Origin: Sphingobacteriaceae bacterium
GTDB lineage: Bacteria > Bacteroidota > Bacteroidia > B-17B0 > Aurantibacillaceae
NCBI GenBank assembly: GCA_016709575.1
Contig: JADJMM010000006.1
Location: forward strand, 208,547 to 272,546
Reading direction: 5' to 3'
DNA: 64,000 nucleotides
Shown here one piece after another: positions 1-9,653 of this stretch. A program made the translations under genes and the position numbers. How positions within the stretch are numbered: the stretch's first letter is position 1; each line of letters opens with the position of its first letter. Below the pieces are notes generated by a model. It was given only the letters and a program-made list of their open reading frames with translations. It was not told where the DNA came from and did no database searches.

Positions 1-1
1 A

Positions 2-133
2 TACGATGGAAAATCGGATGTATTAACGTATTGGTTTGATGCCGAAACACCAATGGGCGATTTTAAAATTGAATTAAAAGCGAGCGATAAAGTGGGTAAC
101 GAATCTCTTCTTAAATTAAATCTTAACCGTTAA
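2..133 (+). CDS. C-terminal end of an unidentified protein (5' truncated by window edge)
   Basis: An open frame enters from the left edge and stops at the TAA at 131-133, giving the last 43 residues of a protein. They include a TYWFDAETPMGDF stretch and a KASDKVGNESLL stretch. The alternating hydrophobic pattern and the 'A-x-D-x-x-G-N' motif resemble the last strands of an Ig-like or fibronectin-like domain at the end of secreted bacterial enzymes. That is inference from a short piece and no family can be named. It converges with the WbqC gene, and the two 3' ends overlap by about 18 bases. Confidence 0.5.
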   Translation, partial: YDGKSDVLTYWFDAETPMGDFKIELKASDKVGNESLLKLNLNR

Positions 134-722
134 ATAATCTACGGTTTCCAAACCTTTGTTAAACAACAAATCAATCACACTTAAATTAGGTGTGAAGCCG
201 AGTTTATCGCCAAACACTTGGAAATATTTAGGATAAATGTTTGATGTTTCTTGCTTGATGTTTAAGGTTTCGCGCAAATCAATGCCTGGAAATTCTTTAC
301 TGTATTCTGATGTAAATTTAATTTCCTTTTTCTGACGAAGTATATGTAGAATTACATTTGTAAGTTTTGTATTAAACTCCATCAAAAATTCATGTTCTTC
401 GAAGTAAAATGGTTTAAATTCATCTTCAAAATATTCGAAATACGCCGAGTTTTTATAAGCAGTTGTAATGGTACGCCAAGGATTGATTTGCCAATTTTCG
501 GCATAACTAGTTCTTTTTCTGAAATTATTCTTTGTCAGCATTTTTTTGAAGAGGAATCGACAAACTTAACAACCCATTTGAAGATAGAATTTCGGAACGG
601 TTGCGATACGTTTGCTTTACAAAATGTTCGTGTTCCTCAATAAAAACGGTTTCATTTTTTAATAGCAAAGAAAAATAATTTATGGGGGGCAAATAAGCTG
701 TTGGAAGTAAAACGGATTTCAT
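116..722 (-). CDS. WbqC-like family protein (frameshifted)
   Basis: About 201 residues once two frames are joined. The N-terminal part (525-722) carries LLPTAYLPPINYFSLLL and YRNRSEI; the C-terminal part (116-541) carries WQINPWRTITTAYKNS and YFEYFEDEF. These blocks, in this order, are typical of WbqC-like proteins, which often lie near polysaccharide genes and have no firmly assigned reaction. The frame changes between about 525 and 548, beside a run of seven T (541-547); removing one base restores a continuous protein. I read this as a sequencing indel rather than two genes. It lies downstream of the signal peptidase pair on the same strand, starting only a few bases after the upstream stop, so it is probably in the same operon. 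Confidence 0.8.
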
Positions 723-725
723 TAG

Positions 726-1613
726 CTATTTTTTACGGTGTAGTGTACTCATTACTTTTCCAATAATATTTTTCTTCGGTAAAAAACCAAAGTAACGCGA
801 ATCAATGGCGTTATCGCGGTTGTCTCCTAATACAAAATAATAATTCTCTTTAATGGAGTAGGTAGTGCTTAATTTGCCATTGATCAAAATACTATCACCA
901 TTAATAACAAGTTTGTTTTTTTCGTAAACCGAAATTATTTTTTTATACAGACAAATATTCAGCGTGTCTAATTTAATTACATCATCCTTTTTAGGAATGT
1001 AAATTTTCCCATAATTATGTTTATTCCATTTGTAATTAGAATCATTCGGAAAAATTAATTGATCGTGTAAATTGGTTTTCTCAATAGATTTTGTCAGTTC
1101 TAAAATCATGGAATCTTTTCTTAAACTATCAGCCTGACTTTGCGTTAAGCTAAACGAATAATCCAATTCATCAGAAATAAGGCCGCCTTCGATTAAATCG
1201 TATTTCATTAAAAAGAAAGTATCCAGTCGGTGTTTAGCTTTTAAATGATAATTGTGTTGTAACTCATAAATAAATTTATTTTCCCTATTATTTACAAAAA
1301 CAAATCCGTTATCCAATTCCAAAGTATCTCCCGGCAAGGCTACACAGCGTTGAATGAACAAAAGAGGTTTGGTAGTTGTGCTGTCATCTTGATAAAACTC
1401 AAAAGCAAGAATATCATTCTTGTTATAAGTAGAAGAAAATTTATTGAGCAACACTAAATCACCTGCCGAGTAATTCCGGTTCATGTCGCTTGAAGGAATT
1501 GTAGCTAATTCGCAAAACGATTTATTAATTACAAAGAGTAAGAATACAGCAATAATAGCCGGCGCTAACCAGGGAATAATTTCTTGAGATAGAGCTTTAT
1601 CTATTCTTAGCAT
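726..1613 (-). CDS. Signal peptidase I paralogue lacking the catalytic Ser and Lys
   Basis: 295 residues with one N-terminal membrane segment (about residues 13-30) and the S26 signal peptidase fold motifs. Box B reads IPSSDMNRNYSAGD, with Asp (codon GAC) where active enzymes have the catalytic Ser. Box D reads FIQRCVALPGD, with Gln (codon CAA) where they have the catalytic Lys. Box E, GDNRDNAIDSRYFGF, is intact. Both members of the Ser/Lys dyad are therefore replaced while the scaffold is kept. The start overlaps the end of the active paralogue by 17 bases, so the two are translationally coupled. I infer a non-cleaving partner or substrate-binding homologue of the neighbouring LepB. A divergent hydrolase with other residues cannot be excluded. 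Confidence 0.85.
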   Translation of the reverse strand: MLRIDKALSQEIIPWLAPAIIAVFLLFVINKSFCELATIPSSDMNRNYSAGDLVLLNKFSSTYNKNDILAFEFYQDDSTTTKPLLFIQRCVALPGDTLELDNGFVFVNNRENKFIYELQHNYHLKAKHRLDTFFLMKYDLIEGGLISDELDYSFSLTQSQADSLRKDSMILELTKSIEKTNLHDQLIFPNDSNYKWNKHNYGKIYIPKKDDVIKLDTLNICLYKKIISVYEKNKLVINGDSILINGKLSTTYSIKENYYFVLGDNRDNAIDSRYFGFLPKKNIIGKVMSTLHRKK

Positions 1614-3460
1614 TGGCCACTGCTTTTAATTTGCGGCGCTTATTCCACTTACCATAACCCCATAAACCCAAAATAAGAGCGATAACAGGTATTTTAACTG
1701 ATACAAGACCATTATCACCCACATAACTTAAAAAGCGTTCCCAGCGGAACTTACCTTCTTTTGAGTTCTTTGTTAAAGAGCCAATAACCGACTTACCGCT
1801 AATCGGATTATTCTCGGCGTATTTCATGCTAAACCAAACAAACACCGGTTTACCTACTACGTGATCAAAAGGAACAAATCCCCAACTGCGCGAATCGGCA
1901 GAGTTGTGGCGGTTGTCACCCATCATCCAGTAGTAATCTTGTTTAAACGTATATTCTGTAATAGGGTTACCATCATAATAAACTTGTCCGTTTTTCTTTT
2001 CAATTTGATGAATACCATCATCGTAAGTGCTTAATATTTTTTCATACAGACAAATATTAGAAGTGTCGATCTTCAATTTCATTCCTGCTGAAGGGATTTG
2101 AAGCGGACCAAAATTATCATTGTTCCAAGCGTATGATTTATCGTGAGGGAAAATTTGCATATCGCGTTTTGCTTTTCCTTCAATTTTCTTTTCAATGGAG
2201 ATAACGCCTTGGAGTTGTCTTACTTTTTCAACAACATCTTTTGGCATATTAATCACATAAATACAAGTATCTGTTTTAGTATTTTCAAGATCAGCTTCGG
2301 TTACATAAATATCTAATTCATCAAGTAATTTTTGGTTGGTTAAAACAACACGACCTTCTTTATTTTGCATACGTTCACCAAACAAAGCACCTTTTGTATA
2401 AACAAAATATTTATGTTGCGAATGCTCGGGCATTGCTTGCAACTTATCATTAATATAAATTTCCCAATCTTTAATTTCTAATTTATCACCTGCAATAGCT
2501 ACACAACGTTTTACATAGTGCTCGCGCTTATCAGCGGGGCGGGCAACAATTTTACCAATAGGCATATCATTCCAAGGAAACGTATTATTTGGATTGTGCA
2601 TGTATTCCCAAGCTTCTTTTTGATAGGTGTTATCAGATTTTAACGGTTGATTATTTGTGTAATCCTGATTCTTGAACATGTAAGCCACTTGACGAATAAT
2701 TTCGTAGTAGCTGCTATTTTGATCGTTTACAAAAACAGAATCCCCATCAGGATAATTAAATACCACAATATCTCCATTCTTAACTTTACCAAAACCCGGT
2801 AGTCGGAAATATGGTAATTTAATCCATTCCAAATATGATTTGGTATTATCAGGAAACGGGAAAGCAAAATTACTGTTCCCTAAATGCATTGTGGGTAAGG
2901 TATGATGTGCAAATGGAAATGCAATTGGGGTTTGTGGAATTTTTGGTCCGTATGCAAATTTATTTACGAATAAGAAATCGCCCACCATTAATGATTTCTC
3001 TAATGATGATGTTGGAATAGTAAATGCTTCCAAGAAAAAAGTACGGATGATAGAAGCAGCAATAACTGCGAAGATGATTGGGTCGAGCCAGTTTTTTACG
3101 AAAGCACTTGGTTCCTTTTTATATTTATCTAAACCAACGAATTTTGAATTTTTATCGAAAGCAACAGTTACAAAAAACAAATAGGGCATTAACGAAGCGT
3201 AAACTAAATCGCCGGTACTTGGTTTATTAAAGGCACGCGCGACGTTAAAACCATAAACACCGTACATCATTAAGTTTACACCAGGAACAATCATAATTAA
3301 ACACCACCACCAAGGTTTGTTTAATAGTTTAGAGAGTAGGTAAAAAGTTATAGAATGGGATAAAGCCTTTCCACGATTCGATACCTGCTTTTGCAAATAG
3401 TTTTGATAAACCGAAAAACGAAATGAGAACAAGGCCGATGAAAATATAATTACCTATCAT
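1597..3460 (-). CDS. lepB: Signal peptidase I (frameshift near N-terminus)
   Basis: About 620 residues after one correction. The protein cleaves signal peptides at the outer face of the inner membrane. Box B is IPTSSLEKSLMVGDF with the catalytic Ser; box D is HYVKRCVAIAGD with the catalytic Lys; box E is GDNRHNSADSRSWGF. It has the long insertions usual in Bacteroidota LepB, extra N-terminal membrane segments, and a C-terminal hydrophobic segment (VIALILGLWGYG). The frame open to 3432 lacks a good start. Reading one frame over from the ATG at 3458-3460 gives MIGNYIFIGLVLISFFG and joins after removal of one base from an A5 run at 3342-3346. It is the first gene of a lepB-lepB'-wbqC run. Confidence 0.9.
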
Positions 3461-3562
3461 AAATATTAATTGTTTTACAAATAACTTAAATATTGTTCTA
3501 TTATTTCAAAATCTTCAGCAAAAAATGTTAACGGAATACCATTAATTGTATGAACGGTAAAT

Positions 3563-3592
3563 AAAAAACCCCGAAGGTAATCCTCCGGGGTT
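3563..3592 (-). terminator. Rho-independent terminator of rpmE2
   Basis: A hairpin with arms AACCCCG (3567-3573) and CGGGGTT (3586-3592), plus inner AGG/CCT pairs. On the minus strand it is followed by a run of T (A run 3563-3568 on the plus strand). It lies about 20 bases past the bL31 stop codon. Confidence 0.85.
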
Positions 3593-3614
3593 CATTATTT
3601 ATAATTATCAAAAA

Positions 3615-3866
3615 CTATTTCTTCTTGTTATAACGTGTACGGAATTTATCTACACGTCCTGCAGTATCTACTAACATGTGCTTACCGGTATAAAACGGGT
3701 GAGATGTCATTGAAATATCTAATTTCACTAATGGGTATTCGTTACCGTCTTCCCATGTAAGTGTTTCTTTTGTATCAGCGCAAGAGCGGGTTAAAAATGC
3801 ATAACCATTACTCATATCTTTAAATATGCAAAATCTGTAATTCTCTGGATGTGTTTCTTTTTTCAT
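3615..3866 (-). CDS. rpmE2: 50S ribosomal protein bL31, type B
   Basis: 83 residues. MKKETHPENYRFCIFKDM, the central LTWEDGNEYPLVKLDISM and TSHPFYTGKHML are diagnostic for bL31. The CxxC zinc motif of the type A protein is absent, so this is the zinc-free type B form, normally about 80-90 residues. It sits on the 50S subunit near the central protuberance and contacts the small subunit. It has its own terminator downstream. Zinc-free forms are often induced under zinc limitation in other bacteria, but no zinc-responsive site is recognisable here. Confidence 0.95.
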   Translation of the reverse strand: MKKETHPENYRFCIFKDMSNGYAFLTRSCADTKETLTWEDGNEYPLVKLDISMTSHPFYTGKHMLVDTAGRVDKFRTRYNKKK

Positions 3867-3979
3867 TTTTTCTATCTTTAAAACGGGCTACGAAATTACT
3901 ACAATTTTAATGATTTCACAAACTATTTGTAATTATTTGTTTGTCAACAAGTTATATCCTGTGTTATAAATGAAATTGC

Positions 3980-4204
3980 CTATAGATACTGGAACTTTCT
4001 CCAACTATGTTTACATACCGGACATTCATAAAAATCTTCAACTTCAGTATGCATCAAATGGTAATTTTCTAAACTGCCTTCAATTAACACGCGTTCGTAA
4101 ATTAAAACAGGACTTTTACCGCAATTTGGACAGTCGCTATCCACTAATTCGTTAAGCCGAACTCGTTCTAAATTGTGTCCATCGGATGGTTCGTTTTCTT
4201 TCAT
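3980..4204 (-). CDS. Small zinc-ribbon protein, unknown function
   Basis: 74 residues containing two CxxC knuckles, DCPNCGKSP at about residues 24-32 and YECPVCKHSW at about 59-68. The spacing of a four-cysteine zinc ribbon supports a real gene. The N-terminus is acidic and hydrophilic, with no signal peptide or membrane segment. It starts at the ATG 4202-4204, about 90 bases from the divergent E1 gene, and lies upstream of rpmE2 on the same strand. An overlapping plus-strand frame has no comparable motif. No specific family is recognised; RNA, DNA or protein binding are all possible. Confidence 0.65.
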   Translation of the reverse strand: MKENEPSDGHNLERVRLNELVDSDCPNCGKSPVLIYERVLIEGSLENYHLMHTEVEDFYECPVCKHSWRKFQYL

Positions 4205-4269
4205 ATTTCTAAATCTAAAATTAACAGATTAATCATAATTAATAATTTTTTTTAATCCGCCTCAAATTT

Positions 4270-4277
4270 TATATTTG
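4270..4277 (+). promoter_or_regulatory. Candidate -7 box for the E1 dehydrogenase gene
   Basis: TATATTTG matches the Bacteroidota -7 consensus TAnnTTTG exactly and lies 16 bases before the ATG at 4294. No clear -33 element can be assigned in the T-rich region upstream. Confidence 0.5.
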
Positions 4278-4293
4278 TAAGGTATACTCTACA

Positions 4294-6719
4294 ATGGAAA
4301 AACAAGGAAATATTGGTACCGCAAAAGGTCTTTCGTTCGAAGATTTTAAAAAAATTGTTCTCGAAGATTTTCGTTTAATAAATGAAAGTCGTCAGGCCAG
4401 TTTATTAGGTCGTAAAGAAGTATTGACCGGTAAAGCTAAATTCGGAATTTTTGGTGACGGAAAAGAGTTGCCTCAAATTGCTTTATCAAAAGTGTTTAAG
4501 AATGGCGATTTCCGTAGTGGATATTACCGCGATCAAACGTTTATGATGGCAATTGGTGCGGTTACATTACAACAATGGTTTGCGGGATTATACGCACACA
4601 CTGATATTGAACACGAGCCAATGAGCGCAGGTAGACAAATGGGTGGACATTTTGCCACACGCAGTTTAAATGAAGATGGTTCTTTCCGGAAATTAATTGA
4701 ACAAAAAAATTCATCCTCAGATATTTCTCCAACTGGTTCTCAAATGCCGCGTTTGTTAGGATTAGCTTATGCATCACATTTCTTCAGAGTAAACAAAGAT
4801 TTACAACAAGGTGAATTTTTAAATTATTCGGATAAAGGAAACGAAATTGCTTTTGGTACTATTGGTGATGCCAGTACATCAGAAGGATTATTTTGGGAAA
4901 CTATTAACGCAGCAGGTGTTTTACAAATTCCTATGTTAGTTTCTGTTTGGGACGATGGTCACGGTATTTCAGTTCCAAAAAATATCAAACAACAAAAGAA
5001 AGTATTTCAGAAATATTAAAAGGTTTCCAACGTGAAAATGGCGGAAACGGATACGAAATTTTTAAAACTAAAGGTTGGGATTACGCACATCTATGTGAAA
5101 CTTATGAGAAAGCAGCGAAAGTTTGTCGCGAGCAACACGTTCCTGTTTTAGTTCACGTTGAAGAAGTAACACAACCGCAAGGTCATAGTACTTCAGGTTC
5201 ACACGAGCGTTACAAATCGAAAGAGCGTTTACAATGGGAAACTGATTTCGATTGTATTAAAAAAATGCGTGAGTGGATTATTCAAAACGCATTAGCAGAT
5301 GCTGCAACTTTAGACAAAATTGAAGAAGATGCTAAAAATGCAGTCCGCGAAAGTAAATCTGCCGCTTGGACCGCTTACTTAACCCCAATTAAAAATGAAA
5401 TTGCAGAAGTTGGTGCTATTTTAGATGAGATTGCTGGCTCGAGTGAAAAAGGCGCGTTTATTTCACCAATTAAAAACGAATTGGTAAGTATTAAAGAACC
5501 TATCCGTAAAGATATTCAAACTGCAGTTAAAAAAGTGTTGCGTTTAATTAAGAACGAAGAAACTACTGGCAGACAAAAATTAATCTCTTGGTTGAGTCTT
5601 TCTAAAATAGAAAATCACGACCGTTACAGTTCTTATTTACATTCTCAATCGCCAAAAAATGCATTAAGTATTTCTCCTGTTACTCCAGAATACAATGGTG
5701 AAGCAAAAATGATGGATGGAAGAGAAATTTTACGTGAGAATTTTGATTTCATTTTAAATAAATATCCTGAAGTTTTAATTTTTGGTGAAGACTCTGGAAA
5801 AATTGGAGGTGTTAACCAAGGATTAGAAGGATTACAAGCTAAGTATGGCGAACACCGAGTATTTGACACAGGTATTCGTGAAGCAACCATTATGGGACAA
5901 GCTATTGGATTATCGATGCGTGGTTTAAGACCGATAGCCGAAATTCAATACTTAGATTATTTATTGTATGCTTTACAAATGATGAGTGATGATTTAGCAA
6001 CTGTGCAATGGAGAACAAAAGGTTTACAAAAAGCACCTGTAATTATCAGAACTCGTGGTCACCGATTAGAAGGTGTTTGGCATAGTGGTTCTCCTATGGG
6101 AATGATTATTAATTCTTGTCGCGGTATAAATGTTTGCGTGCCACGCAACATGGTACAGGCTGCAGGATTCTATAATACATTATTAGAAGCTGATGAACCC
6201 GCTTTAATTATTGAACCATTAAATGGTTACCGTTTAAAAGAACAAACGCCAAGTAATTTGGGTGAATATAAAATTCCATTAGGTCTACCTGAAACTTTAA
6301 CAGAAGGAACAGATGTTACTTTAGTCACTTATGGTTCGAGTGTAAGAGTTGCGCAAGAAGCCATGAAGTTTTTAAGTGAGCATGGCGTTTCGGTTGAATT
6401 AATTGATGTGCAAACTTTATTGCCATTTGATATTAATCACAGCATTGTTGAATCGGTAAAGAAAACAAACCGTTTAGTAGTATTAGATGAAGATGTACCG
6501 GGTGGAGGTAGTGCTTACATTTTACAAAAGGTAATGGAAGAGCAGGGCGCATATAAGTTTTTAGATTCAGCTCCAACCACAATAGCATCAAAAGAACATC
6601 GTCCCGCTTACGGAAGTGATGGTGATTATTTCTCGAAACCAAATTCAGATGATGTGTTTGATATCATTTACAATTTGATGCACGAAACAAATCCACAACA
6701 GTTTCCAAAAATTTATTAA
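4294..6719 (+). CDS. Fused alpha/beta E1 component of a 2-oxoacid dehydrogenase (branched-chain type; frameshifted)
   Basis: About 808 residues after one correction. The alpha half holds the thiamine diphosphate site: GDASTSEGLFWETINAAG followed by DDGHGIS, in place of the usual NN-x-x-x-S. The beta half begins near residue 465 with MMDGREILRENFD and carries FGEDSGKIGGVNQGLEG, DTGIREATIMG and the C-terminal transketolase-like domain (DVQTLLPFDI, VVLDEDVPGGG). The architecture matches single-chain E1 proteins of Bacteroidota annotated as 2-oxoisovalerate dehydrogenase, which decarboxylate branched-chain 2-oxoacids and load acyl groups onto an E2. No E2 or E3 gene lies beside it. The frame breaks at the A6 run 4977-4982; adding one A gives SVPKKYQTTKESISEIL without interruption. 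Confidence 0.88.
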
Positions 6720-6734
6720 TTCAGAAATTATAAA

Positions 6735-7415
6735 ATGAAAAAGATTTTAGTACTACTTGTTTTTATCCTGACCAATTTCGCAGTTACTGCACAGGAAAAA
6801 GAAGATGAGTCGAAATTAATACGTGAGATTGTTAAGTTAGAAGTTGACAAAACTAAATTTGCGCCACCAAAACCTGCGGCAGTTGAACCTGTAGCAGAAA
6901 CAACAGGTAAGAAAGGCAAAAAGAAACAGGCGGTTGAAGAACCACCTCCGGTTGAAGCAGGAGAACCTGATACAACCAATCCTTTTATTCCGGCACCACA
7001 ATCTGAAGTTTTAAAACGTGCGCAAAACTGGTACACCTTAAAAAATGATAAGATTAAAAAAAGTAATGGTACTAATTCAGGGAAATCAGTAACCTGTAAT
7101 CTTTCATTTCCTTTCAAACAAAAACAATTGAATCCTGAGAGTGAAGTGGACGGAACAATTATGATGGATTTAATAATTGAAGCCAAAGAAGGAAAATACC
7201 GTTACACTATTAAAAACATTAAACATCAGGCCGCAAAAGCTGGTATGTCGTGTGGAGATGTTTATAACGTAGTACCTGAATGTGGTTCAATGAAAGTATC
7301 AGATAGAACGTGGAAATTAATTAAGAAAGAGGCATTTATAAATGCTCAGATGGCCGCCGAAGATTTAAAGGCCATCATGATAAAAGATATTGATTCTAAA
7401 AAAGACGAGTGGTAA
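6735..7415 (+). CDS. Secreted protein with DUF4468-like (TBP-like fold) domain, copy 1
   Basis: 226 residues. The N-terminus is a clear signal peptide (MKKILVLLVFILTNFAVTAQ), followed by a charged Lys/Pro-rich linker (about residues 45-85). The C-terminal domain (about 95-226) has KRAQNWYTLKNDKIKKSNG, GTIMMDLIIEAKEGKYRYTI and a Cys pair (SCGDVYN, VPECGSM). The pattern of a helix, then strands ending in 'K-Y-R-Y-T-I', resembles DUF4468 proteins; this is a pattern match, not a search result. It begins 15 bases after the E1 stop. A second copy follows directly and both end in the same D-S-K-x-D-E-W tail, so they are a tandem duplication. Function unknown, probably periplasmic. Confidence 0.75.
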   Translation: MKKILVLLVFILTNFAVTAQEKEDESKLIREIVKLEVDKTKFAPPKPAAVEPVAETTGKKGKKKQAVEEPPPVEAGEPDTTNPFIPAPQSEVLKRAQNWYTLKNDKIKKSNGTNSGKSVTCNLSFPFKQKQLNPESEVDGTIMMDLIIEAKEGKYRYTIKNIKHQAAKAGMSCGDVYNVVPECGSMKVSDRTWKLIKKEAFINAQMAAEDLKAIMIKDIDSKKDEW

Positions 7416-7499
7416 ATCTCTTATTTAAATCTGTAAATAGAAATACACAATCCTTAGTTAAAAACCTGATTTTCAACTTATCGTAAATTTTTCCCTTTT

Positions 7500-8030
7500 T
7501 TGGTTTCATCAATTTTTGTTGCAGCGCAAGATGAAGCCAGTTCTTCATCAAAATCAGAACAATCTGAAGAAGATAAACGTTTTCAGGAAGTAGTTATTAC
7601 AGATTCTGTTCCTGCAACAGCTCTTGCTAAAAGAGGCGTTAACTGGGTAAAAGCTGAATCAAAGCGTTTCAAAAAATCGAATGGTGTTTCTACAGGAACT
7701 AAAGCTGAATGTTTAGCAACCTTTAAAATTAAAGCTAAAGAATTAAATCCTCAACCAGACTTTACAGGAACTATTACTATGCACGTGAGCATTGAGTGTA
7801 AAGACAACAAGTACCGTTATTCTATCACAAAAATTAAGCATATTTCAGCTAATGGTAAAGCAAGTGGTGGCGACATCAACAACCTTGTACCAGATTGCGG
7901 GAGTATGACTATGCCTGATATTGTTTGGAAGAAGATTAAAGGTGAAGCTTTCAAAAGTGCTTCAATGGTTATTTCTGAATTAAAGGAAGGTATGGCAAAA
8001 GTTGGTACCGATTCAAAAGACGAGTGGTAG
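7500..8030 (+). CDS. Secreted protein with DUF4468-like domain, copy 2 (damaged N-terminus)
   Basis: The domain aligns along its length with the upstream gene: KRGVNWVKAESKRFKKSNG, GTITMHVSIECKDNKYRYSI, VPDCGSMTM, tail SKDEW. There is no ATG in any frame between 7420 and 7500. The only in-frame start is a TTG at 7500, which would give LVSSIFVAAQDE, the end of a signal peptide with no basic N-region. Either bases upstream are wrong or missing in this assembly, or the gene has lost its export signal. The 5' end is therefore uncertain. After the stop a short hairpin ACTAC-TTC-GTAGT follows, without a T run. Confidence 0.7.
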   Translation: MVSSIFVAAQDEASSSSKSEQSEEDKRFQEVVITDSVPATALAKRGVNWVKAESKRFKKSNGVSTGTKAECLATFKIKAKELNPQPDFTGTITMHVSIECKDNKYRYSITKIKHISANGKASGGDINNLVPDCGSMTMPDIVWKKIKGEAFKSASMVISELKEGMAKVGTDSKDEW

Positions 8031-8056
8031 ACTACTTCGTAGTGTAGAACAAATCC

Positions 8057-8704
8057 TTATTTCTTATCGGTACTTTTCTTTTTAAATTTCCCTTTTCTCC
8101 ACGCATCAATAAACTGAGCCCAGGCAATTGGATTCAATAAACTAATGGTAGGATATTGTCCCGCTGTATACACTTTAGTTAAGTATTGTTGCATAGCATA
8201 ACGGTAATTAGCTTGTGCATCCATTTTCATGTTACGTTCGTTATAACTCAATTGGTTTCTGTCCAAATTTTTGTAAGCGCGATCGTAATCATTTTCACCT
8301 AAATCTAAACTTAAAAAGGCTTTCTTAAATTCTTCTTTGCTAGGCCATGGATAAACATCAATACCCGCAAGCATAATTGTATCCTTTACTAAACGCTGAA
8401 TAATGTAATAGTGTTTTAAACTTAAGGTATCATCTAATTTGTATAAAGCATTTTGATGCGCTAAAGATGAAAAACGGATTTCGTCACCCGGTTGAACCAC
8501 TAAAGTAAAGAAACCGTAATAATCGGTAATGGTTACAGGTTTTGAACCCTTGTAAACGGATACAAAAGGTACGCCTAAAAGACTATCACCTTCAACCACC
8601 ACACCCGATAATTGGATATAAGTGTTTTTTTCAGGTCCGGTGCCGGTTTGGGAAAAAGCTTTCCCGCAAACAACAATTGCTAATATTAAAAGTATACGTT
8701 TCAT
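8057..8704 (-). CDS. Secreted carboxypeptidase-like regulatory domain protein
   Basis: 215 residues from the ATG at 8702-8704, chosen because it opens directly into a signal peptide (MKRILLILAIVVCGKAFSQ); the longer frame adds 17 residues with no such feature. Residues about 30-100 (LSGVVVEGDSLLGVPFVSV, ITDYYGFFTLVV, GDEIRFSS) match the CarboxypepD_reg-like beta-sandwich often found at the N-terminus of TonB-dependent receptors, here on its own. The C-terminal half is helical and basic and not recognised. Probably periplasmic or surface-attached. It is isolated between two plus-strand genes, and its 3' end converges with the DUF4468-like pair. Confidence 0.75.
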   Translation of the reverse strand: MKRILLILAIVVCGKAFSQTGTGPEKNTYIQLSGVVVEGDSLLGVPFVSVYKGSKPVTITDYYGFFTLVVQPGDEIRFSSLAHQNALYKLDDTLSLKHYYIIQRLVKDTIMLAGIDVYPWPSKEEFKKAFLSLDLGENDYDRAYKNLDRNQLSYNERNMKMDAQANYRYAMQQYLTKVYTAGQYPTISLLNPIAWAQFIDAWRKGKFKKKSTDKK

Positions 8705-8842
8705 GATAGCTCTAAAATACAACTCTTTTTTATTTTTGGACCTAATTTCTATCATAGCTTAACATATTTTGTCGACTTAACCGATTATTAGGTAAATACA
8801 GCCACTTATTATAATAGTTATTCGCCAAAAAAATTAATTAGG

Positions 8843-8850
8843 TATATTTA
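8843..8850 (+). promoter_or_regulatory. Candidate -7 box, very short leader
   Basis: TATATTTA (one base off TAnnTTTG) followed by CTCT, only 10 bases before the ATG at 8861. The same TATATTTACTCT string precedes the gene at 15474, which supports it as a promoter element. Confidence 0.4.
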
Positions 8851-8860
8851 CTCTAATATT

Positions 8861-9581
8861 ATGAAGGGCGTTAAGTTTATATCAAATTTCCTGGTTTTAG
8901 TGTTCTTTGCACTTGTATTAAATGTTTATGCACAGCAAAAACCCGCATGCAAAAAATCCGGTCAAATCGGCTAGTACAAAAAAAACTAAAAAAGAAGAAG
9001 GTCGAACTAATTTACAATTTGGAGTTGGTGTATGCGGCAGTGTTTTATACCTGAGTCGTAATATTAACGAAGACAATGACGCATTAGGTTACACTATAAA
9101 TGCTGTTTATGGTGGACATAAAGCATACAGGTTTAGTGCACAATATACCAAATACATCCCTATTGATATAGCTCCAACTTGGTACGATGTAAAGGCGAAT
9201 ACAATTGAAGCTAATATAGAAGCTATAGTTTTGTTTAAGAATCAGAAAACAATTTTGTATCCTTTGGCGGGATTTAGTTATAATACATTCAAAGGTTATT
9301 TTACCGGGGCAAATGATTTTTTAAACTTGAAAGAAATATACGGACGAAATACTACGGTTCGAGAGAATTGGCTGGGGCTAAACATTGGTACTGGTGTTGA
9401 ACATGCTTTCGGTCCACTTGTTCTTTTTTGTGATTACAAAATGAGAATAGGAAAAGATGGTAGAAAAGCAGCTTTTAATATAATGGATGTTTGTTATAGC
9501 GGAGGAGTTCGGCTGAAAATATGGGTACCAACTTTTCATAAACTTTATCGTGGTATAAATGATAAATACCATTGGTTTTAG
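8861..9581 (+). CDS. Exported outer-membrane-like protein, unknown function (frameshifted)
   Basis: About 239 residues after one correction. The first frame from the ATG at 8861 gives a signal peptide (MKGVKFISNFLVLVFFALVL... ending AQ). The mature part lies in the next frame; the shift falls within the run of A at about 8937-8941. The mature protein has a Lys-rich linker and then alternating strands rich in aromatic residues (NLQFGVGVCGSVLYL, YPLAGFSYNTFKGYF, GLNIGTGVEHAFGPLVLF), ending in Phe (NDKYHWF). A C-terminal aromatic and beta-rich strands suggest a small outer-membrane beta-barrel. Not recognised as a named family. Confidence 0.6.
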
Positions 9582-9601
9582 TAATTCAATTATCACAAAA
9601 T

Positions 9602-9638
9602 AAAAAGCCCCGAAGTAAATTTACTTCAGGGCTTTTTT
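9602..9638. terminator. Bidirectional terminator
   Basis: A long hairpin: arms AAAAAGCCC-C-GAAGTAAA and TTTACTTC-A-GGGCTTTTT, one mismatch, A run on one side and T run on the other. It serves the convergent genes ending at 9581 (plus) and 9654 (minus). Confidence 0.9.
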
Positions 9639-9653
9639 TATGAGTAGAATCTA

